The notes under the pieces were generated by a model. The model was not told the origin of the DNA and ran no database searches. It saw nothing but the letters and a program-made list of their open reading frames with translations. Source: Paracoccaceae bacterium (GTDB taxonomy: Bacteria; Pseudomonadota; Alphaproteobacteria; Rhodobacterales; Rhodobacteraceae). Taken from it: a stretch of DNA of 64,000 bases. Shown here one piece after another: positions 37,277 through 45,829 of the stretch. Where the stretch lies: positions 113,095-177,094 of the forward strand of contig NVUX02000006.1 in assembly GCA_002402045.2 (NCBI GenBank), read 5' to 3'. Made by a program: the position numbers and the translations under genes. Each line of letters starts with the position of its first letter. The stretch's first letter is position 1.

Positions 37277-38209
37277 CTAATGCGAAGCATGAAAAGACTT
37301 CCCCAGACAGGCGGGCGCATTGATGCTCGCCTTCTTCCGGTCAGCCGACATAATAACCAAAACCACGATGGTTACAATATAAGGTGTCATCGAAAGATAG
37401 GCCCCCGATATGCTGATACCGAGCGCTTGCAGGCTCAGCTGCAAAATGGTGATACCGCCAAACATGTAAGCCCCGAGGATAACCCGCCACGGCTTCCACG
37501 CGGCAAATACCACAATCGCTAGCGCGATCCAGCCCACACCGGCGGTCATGCCCTCTGTCCATTGCGGTACGCGCACTAGGCTCACATAAGCACCGCCAAG
37601 CCCCGCACAGGCCCCGCCAAACATAATAGCGCCAAAGCGGATAAGCTGCACATTATAACCAAGCGAATGCGCCGCCTCATGGTTTTCACCGCACGCCCGC
37701 AGCACCAGCCCCGAGCGGGTGCGGTTGAGGAAATACCACACGGCGAACACCAGCACTAATGACCCGTAAATCACCGGATCATGGGAGAAAAACAGTCGGC
37801 CAACCACAGGAAGGTCGGTCAGCCCTTCCACCTCCAGCCGCGGCATGCGTGGCGGGCGAATGCCATTATAGGAGCGGCCCATAAGCGCCGCCATTCCGAG
37901 GCCAAACAGCGTAAGCGCCAGCCCCGTGGCCACTTGGTTTGACAGCAGATATTGCGTAAGAAACGCAAACACCATCGAAACGATAGCGCCACCCACAGCC
38001 GCGCCCACCAGCCCGAGCATCGGGCTATCGGTATTCACCGCCACAATAAATCCGCACACGGCACCGATAATCATCATGCCTTCGACGCCGAGGTTGAGCA
38101 CGCCTGATTTTTCCACCACCAGCTCACCAATGGCAGCCAGAAGGATGGGCGTAGCTGCACCAATAAGCAGCACAATCATAGCCACCGGACTAAGAGAAGA
38201 AAAATCCAT
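37277..38209 (-). CDS. ABC transporter permease (BMP/nucleoside type), second subunit
   Basis: 310 residues, hydrophobic, with the BPD_transp_2 permease fold. GELVVEKSGVLNLGVEGMMIIGAVCGF is the signature of this subfamily, and RACGENHEAAHSLGYNV is its coupling loop. It should pair with the permease encoded just upstream to form the membrane channel. The start shares a base with the upstream stop. Confidence 0.93.
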   Translation of the reverse strand: MDFSSLSPVAMIVLLIGAATPILLAAIGELVVEKSGVLNLGVEGMMIIGAVCGFIVAVNTDSPMLGLVGAAVGGAIVSMVFAFLTQYLLSNQVATGLALTLFGLGMAALMGRSYNGIRPPRMPRLEVEGLTDLPVVGRLFFSHDPVIYGSLVLVFAVWYFLNRTRSGLVLRACGENHEAAHSLGYNVQLIRFGAIMFGGACAGLGGAYVSLVRVPQWTEGMTAGVGWIALAIVVFAAWKPWRVILGAYMFGGITILQLSLQALGISISGAYLSMTPYIVTIVVLVIMSADRKKASINAPACLGKSFHASH

Positions 38210-39279
38210 TATGCAGCCCTCCGCACGCGTATTACGCGGTAATTAATAAGTATCTCGAACCCGAGCAGGAAAAACAACATCATGCCTTGAAACACCGTTA
38301 CGGCCGCTGCGGGCAGCTTCAAAAGAAACTGCGCGTTTTCGCCGCCAATATACGTGCCCGCAAGCACAACCCCCGCCAGCAATATCCCTATCGGATTAAG
38401 CCGACCGAGGAATGCTACGATGATCGCGGTAAAGCCATAACCTACAGGGAAATCAATCGTCAGCTTGCCCGCCGCGCCCGTAAGCTCAAACAGCCCCGCC
38501 AGCCCCGCCGCCGCGCCTGAAATACCCAGCGTAACCGCGATGATAATACCGGGCTTAACCCCGGCAAACCGTGCCGCCCTCGGGCTTTCACCCGTTAGCT
38601 TTATCTGAAAGCCCAGCGCATGTTTTTGCAGCAGGAAAAACGCGCCCGCCAGCAAAAGCAGCATCACCACGCCGCCCGCATCTATGCCCAGCGGGTCAAA
38701 AAAATCGGGCAACGAAGTGGGATCATTGCGCGCCAAATTGCGGCTTTCGGGAAAGCCCATGCCCTCTGGATTGCGCAAAACGCCCTGCACCATCTGGGCC
38801 AAAAGGTTTTCGGCCACATAAACCAGCATCAGCGAAACCAGAATTTCGTTGGCATTAAACCGTATCTTCAGCACCGCAGGGATCAACGCCCAAAGCGCGC
38901 CCCCAATTGCAGCAGCCACCGCCATAAGCGGCAATATCCACCAGCCTGTGCTACCCCAAAGTGCCAGCCCTACGGCCCCACCCGAAAGCGCTCCAATCAC
39001 AAATTGCCCCTCGGCCCCGATATTCCAAACCCCGGCCTTAAAACCAATGGAAAGCCCCATCGCAATCAAAATCAGCGGCGAGGCCTTAACGAAAAGCTGC
39101 GACAGATTATAGCTGTCGATAAACGGATCAATAAACAGCAGGTAAATCGCGTCAAACGGGTTGATCCCCATCGCGAGAAATAGCGCTCCACCTACAACCA
39201 TGGTCGAAACCACGGCCAAAACCGGCGTTAAATACAGCATCGTCTTTGACGACTGCTGACGTTGTTCAAGCCTCAGCAT
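38209..39279 (-). CDS. ABC transporter permease (BMP/nucleoside type), first subunit
   Basis: 356 residues, BPD_transp_2 family. KASPLILIAMGLSIGFKAGVWNIGAEGQFVIG and NFPVGYGFTAIIVAFLGRLNPIG-like text mark the nucleoside-importer group. Start 39279 is favoured by GGAAGG upstream; it overlaps the ATPase gene by 14 nt. An ATG 21 nt earlier is possible. Confidence 0.93.
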   Translation of the reverse strand: MLRLEQRQQSSKTMLYLTPVLAVVSTMVVGGALFLAMGINPFDAIYLLFIDPFIDSYNLSQLFVKASPLILIAMGLSIGFKAGVWNIGAEGQFVIGALSGGAVGLALWGSTGWWILPLMAVAAAIGGALWALIPAVLKIRFNANEILVSLMLVYVAENLLAQMVQGVLRNPEGMGFPESRNLARNDPTSLPDFFDPLGIDAGGVVMLLLLAGAFFLLQKHALGFQIKLTGESPRAARFAGVKPGIIIAVTLGISGAAAGLAGLFELTGAAGKLTIDFPVGYGFTAIIVAFLGRLNPIGILLAGVVLAGTYIGGENAQFLLKLPAAAVTVFQGMMLFFLLGFEILINYRVIRVRRAA

Positions 39280-40783
39280 GATGCGTCCCTTCCAAATCAC
39301 CGCCCATCATCAGGCCAATTTCCTCAATCGTCAGGCCCTCAGAAGGCTGCTGCTTGCTCAGCCGCCCCTCGGAAAGTACAGCAAATGTGTCAGACATCTC
39401 CATCAGTTCATCAAGGTCTTGTGAAATCACAATCACCGCCGCGCCGTCAGCTGCCAGCTGCCGCAATGCCTGCCGAATAGATGCTGCTGCCGCCGCATCC
39501 ACGCCCCATGTAGGCTGGTTCACCACCAGCACTTGAGGGCTTTGCAGCACCTCACGCCCGATCACAAATTTTTGCAGGTTCCCGCCCGAAAGCGCCTTGG
39601 CAGCCACATGAATACCCGGTGTACGCACATCAAACTTCTCAATAATTTCCCGCGCAAAACGGTTGGTGCGGCGGGATTTCATCACCCCACCCGGGGCCAA
39701 TTTCTTGCGAATACGCCCCGTTAAAAATGCGTTTTTACTCAAGCTCATCGCTGGCGCTGCCGCATGCCCCAGCCGCTCCTCCGGCGCACTTAGTAAGCCT
39801 TTAACACGGCGCTCATTTGGCCCCATTTGGCCGACGGCCTCACCGTTAAGCCGCACCATCTCGGCCTCAACCTTTTCTTCGCCGGAAAGCACCGCCAAAA
39901 TCTCGTCTTGGCCATTGCCGGCCACGCCGCCAATGCCCAAAACCTCGCCCTTGCGCAGGGTAAAGTTCACGTTTTTCAGGCTAGTGCCAAAAGCATCATC
40001 TGACATCAGCGTCAGCCCCTTCACCACCAGCGCATCCGCACCGGGGTTAAATTCGGTCTGGGCATGAATTTCTAATTCCCCGCCGATCATCATTTCGGCA
40101 AGTGATTTCGCGGTCTCTTCTTTAGGCGTGCAGGTGTCCACCACCTTGCCCATCCGCAATATCGTTGCGTGGTCACATAGCGCCAAAATCTCATCAAGCT
40201 TGTGCGAGATATAAAGGATCGCCACCCCGTCAGCCGACAGCTTCCGCAAGGTACCAAACAGCGTATCCACCTCTTGCGGGGTTAGCACAGATGTAGGCTC
40301 GTCCATAATTAGCAGGCGCGGATTTTGCAGCAAACACCGGATAATTTCCACCCGTTGCCGCTCGCCCACCGACATATCGCCGATCAGCCGATCAGGGTCC
40401 AGCGGCAGGCCGTAATCCTGGCTTACAGAGCGAATTTTCGCAGAAAGTTCCTTGCGGTTCGGGGCGTCATCCATCCCCAGCGTGATATTCTCGGCGACGG
40501 TCAAAGCCTCAAACAGCGAGAAATGCTGAAACACCATCGAAACCCCCGAGGCCCGCGCCGCGTGTGGTTTTGCTGGCGTATAAGCCGCGCCGTTAAGCAC
40601 CATCGTGCCTTCGTCCGGCTTCACCAAGCCATAAATCATTTTTACTAAAGTGGATTTCCCAGCGCCGTTCTCCCCGAGCAGCGCATGAATTTCCCCCTCT
40701 TGAATGGCAAACGAAATATCGTCATTTGCCTTCACCCCGGGGTAGCTTTTGCTTAACCCGTTGATCTCCAGTAGCGTGCTCAT
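39266..40783 (-). CDS. ABC transporter ATP-binding protein with two ABC domains (purine/nucleoside importer)
   Basis: 505-residue fused ATPase. First domain: LLGENGAGKSTLVKMIYGL (Walker A), MSVGERQRVEIIRCLL (signature), LLIMDEPTSVLTPQEV (Walker B). Second domain: IGGVAGNGQDEILAVLSGE replaces the canonical Walker A, then LSGGNLQKFVIGREVL. This asymmetry is normal for the RbsA/NupO-type importers. It drives the two permeases encoded downstream. ATGA overlap with xdhC ties transport to purine oxidation genes. Confidence 0.95.
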   Translation of the reverse strand: MSTLLEINGLSKSYPGVKANDDISFAIQEGEIHALLGENGAGKSTLVKMIYGLVKPDEGTMVLNGAAYTPAKPHAARASGVSMVFQHFSLFEALTVAENITLGMDDAPNRKELSAKIRSVSQDYGLPLDPDRLIGDMSVGERQRVEIIRCLLQNPRLLIMDEPTSVLTPQEVDTLFGTLRKLSADGVAILYISHKLDEILALCDHATILRMGKVVDTCTPKEETAKSLAEMMIGGELEIHAQTEFNPGADALVVKGLTLMSDDAFGTSLKNVNFTLRKGEVLGIGGVAGNGQDEILAVLSGEEKVEAEMVRLNGEAVGQMGPNERRVKGLLSAPEERLGHAAAPAMSLSKNAFLTGRIRKKLAPGGVMKSRRTNRFAREIIEKFDVRTPGIHVAAKALSGGNLQKFVIGREVLQSPQVLVVNQPTWGVDAAAAASIRQALRQLAADGAAVIVISQDLDELMEMSDTFAVLSEGRLSKQQPSEGLTIEEIGLMMGGDLEGTHHAEA

Positions 40784-41598
40784 ACGTGGCCCTCTCCCAA
40801 TGGCTCGTTAACATCATTCTGTCGCTGCCTTAACCAATGTGCAACCCCTAAGGCAATGCCTTCAGGTGCTTTGCCCAACCGTTTATCCCCTATCGGGCAT
40901 TGCAGTCGCGCCAGCGTGGTTTCCGCATGCCCCAGCTCGCGTAACCGTTTCACAAACCGCGCTTTTTTTGTGGCAGAGCCTATCAGCCCAAGGTGGCCAA
41001 AAGGCCGGCTTAGCACCTGATGGCAGATCTCAAAATCAAAGCTGTGCGAATGGGTTAACACGAAGTGCAGCGCATCATCAGGCGCGCCAGCCACGGCAGC
41101 AGCAGGGTGGCGCTTTATCACCTTGCTTTCGGCCCACTCCGGATACCGCGCCTCGGCCACATCCACCCATTGCACCTCAAATGGCAGTGCCTTCACAATG
41201 GCCCGCCCGACATGCCCCGCGCCATAAAGATAAACCGGCATTTCGGCCTGCCAGCCCGCTAGCGCGGCTTCAAGGTCCTTCGCGAGGGCGCTCGTTTCTG
41301 CCTGCTCGGGGGCAGGCATTCCGCCCAGTCTCTCGAAGCCAAGCTCAACCCGCCCTCCGCAACACTGGCCAATTTCCGGCCCTAAAGCCACACTCTGCGA
41401 ATCCTGCTTTAGACCTTGCAAAAGCATTTCCCGCGCCCGCTTGGCCGCGTTCCACTCCAAAACCCCGCCGCCAATGGTGCCCGATTGGCCATCGGCCCAC
41501 ACCAGCATAAAGGCCCCCGCCTCACGCGGGGCAGAACCTTTTGTGCCCATCACCTCAACACGCACAGCATCTACCGGAAAGCTTGGCCGCGCCTCCAT
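40780..41598 (-). CDS. xdhC: Xanthine dehydrogenase accessory protein XdhC
   Basis: 272-residue chaperone that binds molybdenum cofactor, promotes its sulfuration and hands it to XdhB. N-terminal GTKGSAPREAGAFMLVWADGQSGTIGGGVLEW and the C-terminal Rossmann-like region (VYLYGAGHVGRAIVKAL, FVLTHSHSFDFEIC, HLGLIGSATKKARFVKRL, LQCPIGDKRLG) are the family signature. The ATG overlaps the xdhB stop (TGATG); a TTG one codon earlier is unlikely to be used. Confidence 0.95.
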   Translation of the reverse strand: MEARPSFPVDAVRVEVMGTKGSAPREAGAFMLVWADGQSGTIGGGVLEWNAAKRAREMLLQGLKQDSQSVALGPEIGQCCGGRVELGFERLGGMPAPEQAETSALAKDLEAALAGWQAEMPVYLYGAGHVGRAIVKALPFEVQWVDVAEARYPEWAESKVIKRHPAAAVAGAPDDALHFVLTHSHSFDFEICHQVLSRPFGHLGLIGSATKKARFVKRLRELGHAETTLARLQCPIGDKRLGKAPEGIALGVAHWLRQRQNDVNEPLGEGHV

Positions 41599-43841
41599 CA
41601 AGCTTGCATCGCCATCAACAGCCGCTCAGCTGTGGCGGGTGCATCAAAACTCGCATCGCCCCCCGCAGATTTCACCGCATCGCGTAGGGCAAAAAACACT
41701 GACATACCATGCACAAAAGGCGGCTCTCCCACGGCCTTGGAGCGATAAATCGTTTTCTCCAAATTGGCACCGTCCCACAGGGCCACATTCAGCGCGTCAG
41801 GCGCATCTGAAGCACAGGGGATTTTGTAGGTCGCGGGTGCGGCCGTCAGCAAGCGGCCATCCTCGGCCCAGCGCAATTCCTCGATTGTGAGCCAGCCAGC
41901 GCCTTGCACAAAGGCCCCTTCGATTTGGCCAATATCCAGCGCGGGGTTCAGGCTGTCGCCGACATCATGCAGAATATCTGTCCGCAAAATCCGGTTTTCG
42001 CCGGTTAACGTATCCAGCTCGACCTCGCTCACGGCGGCGCCGTAAGCAAAATAAAGGAAGGGCCTGCCCTTGCCCAGCATACGGTCCCACTGCAATTTTG
42101 GTGTTTTGTAAAACCCCGTGGCCGAAAGGCTAACCCGCCCCATATAAGCCGCAGAAACCAGCTCGGCAAAGCTCATAGAGCGCTCGCCCACCTGCACTTG
42201 CCCATCGGCAAACGTGACCTCGCCGCCCCATTTATCAACGGCAAACGCGACCAGTCGCGCCTTGATTTTATCACAGGCATCCTTGCAGGCCATCCCGTTT
42301 AAATCTGCCCCAGAGCTAGCCGCAGTGGCCGAGGTATTTGGCACTTTTCCGGTGTCTGTGGCCGTGATTTTTATGGCCTCAATCCCCAGCCCAAACACCC
42401 GCGCCGCCACCTGCGCCACCTTGGTATTTAGCCCCTGCCCCATTTCGGTGCCACCATGGTTTAGCTGCACCGAACCATCGGCATATACGTGCACCAAAGC
42501 ACCCGCTTGGTTGAGAAAAGTCAGCGTAAACGAAATGCCGAATTTCACCGGCACCAACGAAAGGCCCCGCTTAACAATGGGTGAACTTGCGTTAAACGCC
42601 GCAATCTCCAAACGGCGCGCGGCGTAGTTTGAAGTCTCAGCCAGCTCAGCCACCAGCTCGGTCGAAATACTGTCTTCAACCTCCATATGGTAGGGCGTCA
42701 AATCCCCTTTAGAGGCGTAAAAGTTAGCCTGCCGCACGGCCAAAGAGTCCAGCCCCAGCGCGTCAGCAATATCTTCAATAACCCGCTCAATGCCCAAAAT
42801 TCCCTGCGGCCCGCCAAAGCCACGATAGGCCGTGTTGCTCTGGGTATTGGTGCGCAGCCGGTGCGACAGAATTGTGGCATTGGGCAAATGGTAAGCGTTA
42901 TCCGCGTGCAGCATGGCGCGGTCAGCCACGGGGTGCGACAGATCAAGCGCCCAGCCGCATTTCACAAAATGCTCAAAGATCACGCTTTCAATTTTGCCAT
43001 CGGGGCCAAAACCCACCTGATACTTGATGCGAAAATCATGCCGTTTGCCGGTGATAACCATGTCATCATCACGGTCATAGCGCATTTTGGCGGGGCGATT
43101 GAGGCGCAAGGCCACCACCGCACAGCTCACCGCCAGCGCGTTGCCTTGGCTCTCTTTGCCGCCAAACCCGCCACCCATGCGGCGGGTTTCTACCCGCACC
43201 GCGTGAAAGGGTTTATCAAGCGCTTTGGCCACTTTGTGCTGAATTTCGGTCGGGTGCTGGGTGGAAGAAACCACCCTGATATCCCCCTCCTCAGGCAGGG
43301 CAAAAGCCGCCTGCCCTTCAAGGTAAAAATGCTCCTGCCCGCCAATTTCCATACTGCCAGAGAGCGTATGCGGGGCCGCCGCCATCGCCGCCTCGGCGTC
43401 GCCAATGGCAAAGGTCAGCGGGTCCCCAAAGGTGCTGCCCGCCGCCATCGCCTGATCAATCGTCACCAGCGGAGTTTTTTCGGTGTAGCTCACCTTGCCG
43501 CGCCGCGCCGCGCGCCGCGCATTCAAGTGGCTATCGGCCACCACCAAAAAGATCGGCTGGCCAATGTAATGTACGGTTTCCACCGCCAGCATCGGCTCAT
43601 CATGCGCCGAGGGCGATACATCGTTTTCCGCCGGCAAATCAGCCGCCACCATCACCTCGATCACACCCTCAGCCACGCGCACATCGGCCAAATCAACCGT
43701 AAAATCTGCATGCGCCTTTTCAGAAACCCCGAAGGCCAGATGCACGCAATTTGCGGGCATCGGATAATCATCCACATAGCGCGCTTCGCCGCTTACATGC
43801 GCTGGTCCGCTATCATGCGGAATAGATTTTGAAACGCTCAT
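41598..43841 (-). CDS. xdhB: Xanthine dehydrogenase molybdopterin-binding subunit XdhB
   Basis: Catalytic subunit oxidising hypoxanthine and xanthine to urate. 747 residues. Seen: GEARYVDDYPMP, GQEHFYLEGQAAFA, RRMGGGFGGKESQ (cofactor-binding glycine loop), NTAYRGFGGPQG, LNHGGTEMGQGLNTKVAQ and ATAASSGADLNGMA. The glutamate that acts as base in the family lies in the C-terminal part (VGEPPFVHGMSVFFALRDA region). It overlaps xdhA by 4 nt. A large open frame exists on the opposite strand but is a shadow. Confidence 0.96.
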   Translation of the reverse strand: MSVSKSIPHDSGPAHVSGEARYVDDYPMPANCVHLAFGVSEKAHADFTVDLADVRVAEGVIEVMVAADLPAENDVSPSAHDEPMLAVETVHYIGQPIFLVVADSHLNARRAARRGKVSYTEKTPLVTIDQAMAAGSTFGDPLTFAIGDAEAAMAAAPHTLSGSMEIGGQEHFYLEGQAAFALPEEGDIRVVSSTQHPTEIQHKVAKALDKPFHAVRVETRRMGGGFGGKESQGNALAVSCAVVALRLNRPAKMRYDRDDDMVITGKRHDFRIKYQVGFGPDGKIESVIFEHFVKCGWALDLSHPVADRAMLHADNAYHLPNATILSHRLRTNTQSNTAYRGFGGPQGILGIERVIEDIADALGLDSLAVRQANFYASKGDLTPYHMEVEDSISTELVAELAETSNYAARRLEIAAFNASSPIVKRGLSLVPVKFGISFTLTFLNQAGALVHVYADGSVQLNHGGTEMGQGLNTKVAQVAARVFGLGIEAIKITATDTGKVPNTSATAASSGADLNGMACKDACDKIKARLVAFAVDKWGGEVTFADGQVQVGERSMSFAELVSAAYMGRVSLSATGFYKTPKLQWDRMLGKGRPFLYFAYGAAVSEVELDTLTGENRILRTDILHDVGDSLNPALDIGQIEGAFVQGAGWLTIEELRWAEDGRLLTAAPATYKIPCASDAPDALNVALWDGANLEKTIYRSKAVGEPPFVHGMSVFFALRDAVKSAGGDASFDAPATAERLLMAMQA

Positions 43842-45190
43842 GATGGGCCTCCCACAACCCGCACGCGCCCAGCGCCGGTTTGCTCCAAATAAAACCGCTG
43901 CAGCAAGTTTTGCACAAGAATCATCCTGTATGCGGCACTGCCGCGTTGGTCACTCATTGGCGTATAATCCTCAGCAAAAGCCGCCTGCGCCGTGGCAATC
44001 GTTGCCTCATTCCAAGGCTGGCCGAGCAAAGCCGCCTCTACCGCATTTGCCCGCTTCGGCGTGGCCGCCATGCCGCCAAACGCAATGCGCGCCTTGGTTA
44101 CTATCCCGTCACTCACCGCGATATTAAACGCGCCACATAGCGCCGAAATATCCTGATCAAAGCGTTTGGAAATTTTATAAACGCCGAGTGTGTTTTCCTG
44201 CTCCGGAATAAACACGCTCTCCACAAATTCGCCCTCGGCGCGGTCTTGCACGCCGTAGCTCAGGTAAAAATCTTCCAGCAATATCTCGCGCCGCGCGCTA
44301 CCTTTGCGCAGAGTCACCGAAGCCTCCAGCGCTATCAGCGCCGGAGGGGTATCGGCAATCGGTGAGCCATTGGCAATATTGCCGCCAATTGTCGCTGAAT
44401 TGCGCACCTGCACCGAGCCAAAACGGCGCAGCATTTCGGCAAATTGCGGATACTTTCCCGCCATCGCCCCGCGCATCCGCGCCAGCAAAACCCCGGCACC
44501 TATCCGCATGCCGCCGATTTCGTGCTCTATGTTTTGCAACGCCGCAATCTGACCAAGAAACGCAAATTTCTCTGGCTGCTTCAGCTCTTTTGTCAGCACC
44601 AAGCCCACCTCCGTGGCCCCGCCGACCAGCACGGCATCTGGGTTCTCGACATACCAATTCGCAAATTCATCAAGGTCGGTAAAGCCTTCGCCCGCTAGCC
44701 CCGAAATCAGCGCCGCCTCATCCGGCCCCGCAGGCACGGGCTGCGTAGCCACGGCTTCAGCCGCCCGCAAAATCGGCGTGTATCCGGTGCAGCGGCACAG
44801 GTTGCCCGCCAGTACATCGGCGTGGTCTTGCCGCCCCTCAATATGGGCCGCGGCGAGAGACATCACAATCCCCGGCGTGCAAAACCCGCATTGCGAGCCA
44901 TGATGCTCAACCATCGCCTTTTGCACAGGGTGATCACCGCCCAGCGCCTCAACCGTCGTTACAGATTTGCCCTGCATCTGCCCCATCAGCAAAATGCAGC
45001 TATTCATCGCGCGGTGCACCAATTTGCCGCTCTCAAGGGCCGCCACCTGCACCGTGCACGCCCCGCAATCGCCCTCATTACACCCTTCTTTGGTGCCAGT
45101 TAGGCCACGCTGCAATCGCAGAAAATCCAGCAGCGTCATCGAGGCATCTTCTGCCTGCACCGCCTCGCCGTTTAGCACAAAATTGACCAT
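43838..45190 (-). CDS. xdhA: Xanthine dehydrogenase iron-sulfur / FAD subunit XdhA
   Basis: 450-residue redox subunit. Two [2Fe-2S] domains: CNEGDCGACTVQV with the following Cys of SCILL, and CGFCTPGIVMSLAAAH with NLCRCTGYTPI. Then an FAD domain: AVLVGGATEVGLVLTKEL, IGGNIANGSPIADTPPALIAL and the C-terminal CO-dehydrogenase flavoprotein domain. It passes electrons from XdhB to NAD+. ATG abuts the uraH stop. Confidence 0.96.
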   Translation of the reverse strand: MVNFVLNGEAVQAEDASMTLLDFLRLQRGLTGTKEGCNEGDCGACTVQVAALESGKLVHRAMNSCILLMGQMQGKSVTTVEALGGDHPVQKAMVEHHGSQCGFCTPGIVMSLAAAHIEGRQDHADVLAGNLCRCTGYTPILRAAEAVATQPVPAGPDEAALISGLAGEGFTDLDEFANWYVENPDAVLVGGATEVGLVLTKELKQPEKFAFLGQIAALQNIEHEIGGMRIGAGVLLARMRGAMAGKYPQFAEMLRRFGSVQVRNSATIGGNIANGSPIADTPPALIALEASVTLRKGSARREILLEDFYLSYGVQDRAEGEFVESVFIPEQENTLGVYKISKRFDQDISALCGAFNIAVSDGIVTKARIAFGGMAATPKRANAVEAALLGQPWNEATIATAQAAFAEDYTPMSDQRGSAAYRMILVQNLLQRFYLEQTGAGRVRVVGGPS

Positions 45191-45529
45191 CTAGCTGCCC
45201 CTATACGTGGAATAACCAAAGGCGGAAAGCAGCAGCGGCACGTGGTAATGGGTGTCTTCCGAAATGCCAAACCGCAGCGGAATTACGTCTAGAAACTTCG
45301 GCGAAGGCAGCGCCTGCCCTGTGCTATCCAAATAATCACCGGCATGAAAAACCAGCTCATAACTGCCGATCTGAAAATCCACGCCCTCCAGCAGCGGCCC
45401 ATCCACGCGGCCATCCGCGTTCGTCACCACATCGCGCAGCCGGTTGCCATCACGATACAGCTCTATGCGCAGCCCTGCCGCAGGCTTGCCCAGCGCTGTA
45501 TCCAACACATGTGTTGTCAGTTTTCCCAT
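45191..45529 (-). CDS. uraH: 5-hydroxyisourate hydrolase (transthyretin-like, HIUase)
   Basis: 112 residues. [21 protein letters not shown] at the N-terminus carries the catalytic histidine, R near residue 50, and the C-terminal tetrapeptide YRGS is the diagnostic HIUase ending (transthyretin ends differently). It hydrolyses 5-hydroxyisourate, made from urate. AAGGGGA precedes the ATG. It is the first gene of the purine operon. Urate oxidase and OHCU decarboxylase, the steps before and after it, are not in the window. Confidence 0.95.
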   Translation of the reverse strand: MGKLTTHVLDTALGKPAAGLRIELYRDGNRLRDVVTNADGRVDGPLLEGVDFQIGSYELVFHAGDYLDSTGQALPSPKFLDVIPLRFGISEDTHYHVPLLLSAFGYSTYRGS

Positions 45530-45829
45530 GTCGTTCCCCTTTTCACGGCTTAGCGCGCGATTCGTTATCTCGTATGATACCGCGCATTAAGGCCAAGCGG
45601 ACCGGCCGAGCAGGAGGGTGCATCAAAGCCCGAGGGCCAAGCACGCCAACCTGAACAATACCAGTTTAGCGCCCCCTCGCCATTTTGCAATTTTTTTAAA
45701 ATCTTTTTCATTTGGCGGCATTTAGCTAAGCCTTTGTTTTTGCCGAGCATTATTTTTTCAGTTTTTGCGGGTGTAATTCCTGTCGGAAAATCTTACTCTA
45801 ACAAAACCCGTAACAACCCCGAGTCTCCC
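45530..45829. other. Divergent promoter region of uraH operon and dnaE
   Basis: 300 bp between divergent starts. The half nearest dnaE is AT-rich with T-runs (45690-45770), suited to promoters and a leader. A 61-codon minus-strand frame at 45565-45750 has no ribosome-binding site and no recognised family. No riboswitch fold is evident. Purine-responsive control of the operon, if any, should act here. Confidence 0.6.

Noticed and set aside
42687..43832. 381-codon plus-strand frame
   Set aside because: Antisense shadow of xdhB, whose molybdopterin-binding motifs are intact on the minus strand.
45565..45750. 61-codon minus-strand frame upstream of uraH
   Set aside because: No ribosome-binding site before any in-frame ATG and no recognised family; it may simply be promoter DNA. 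Conservation in relatives would change this view.
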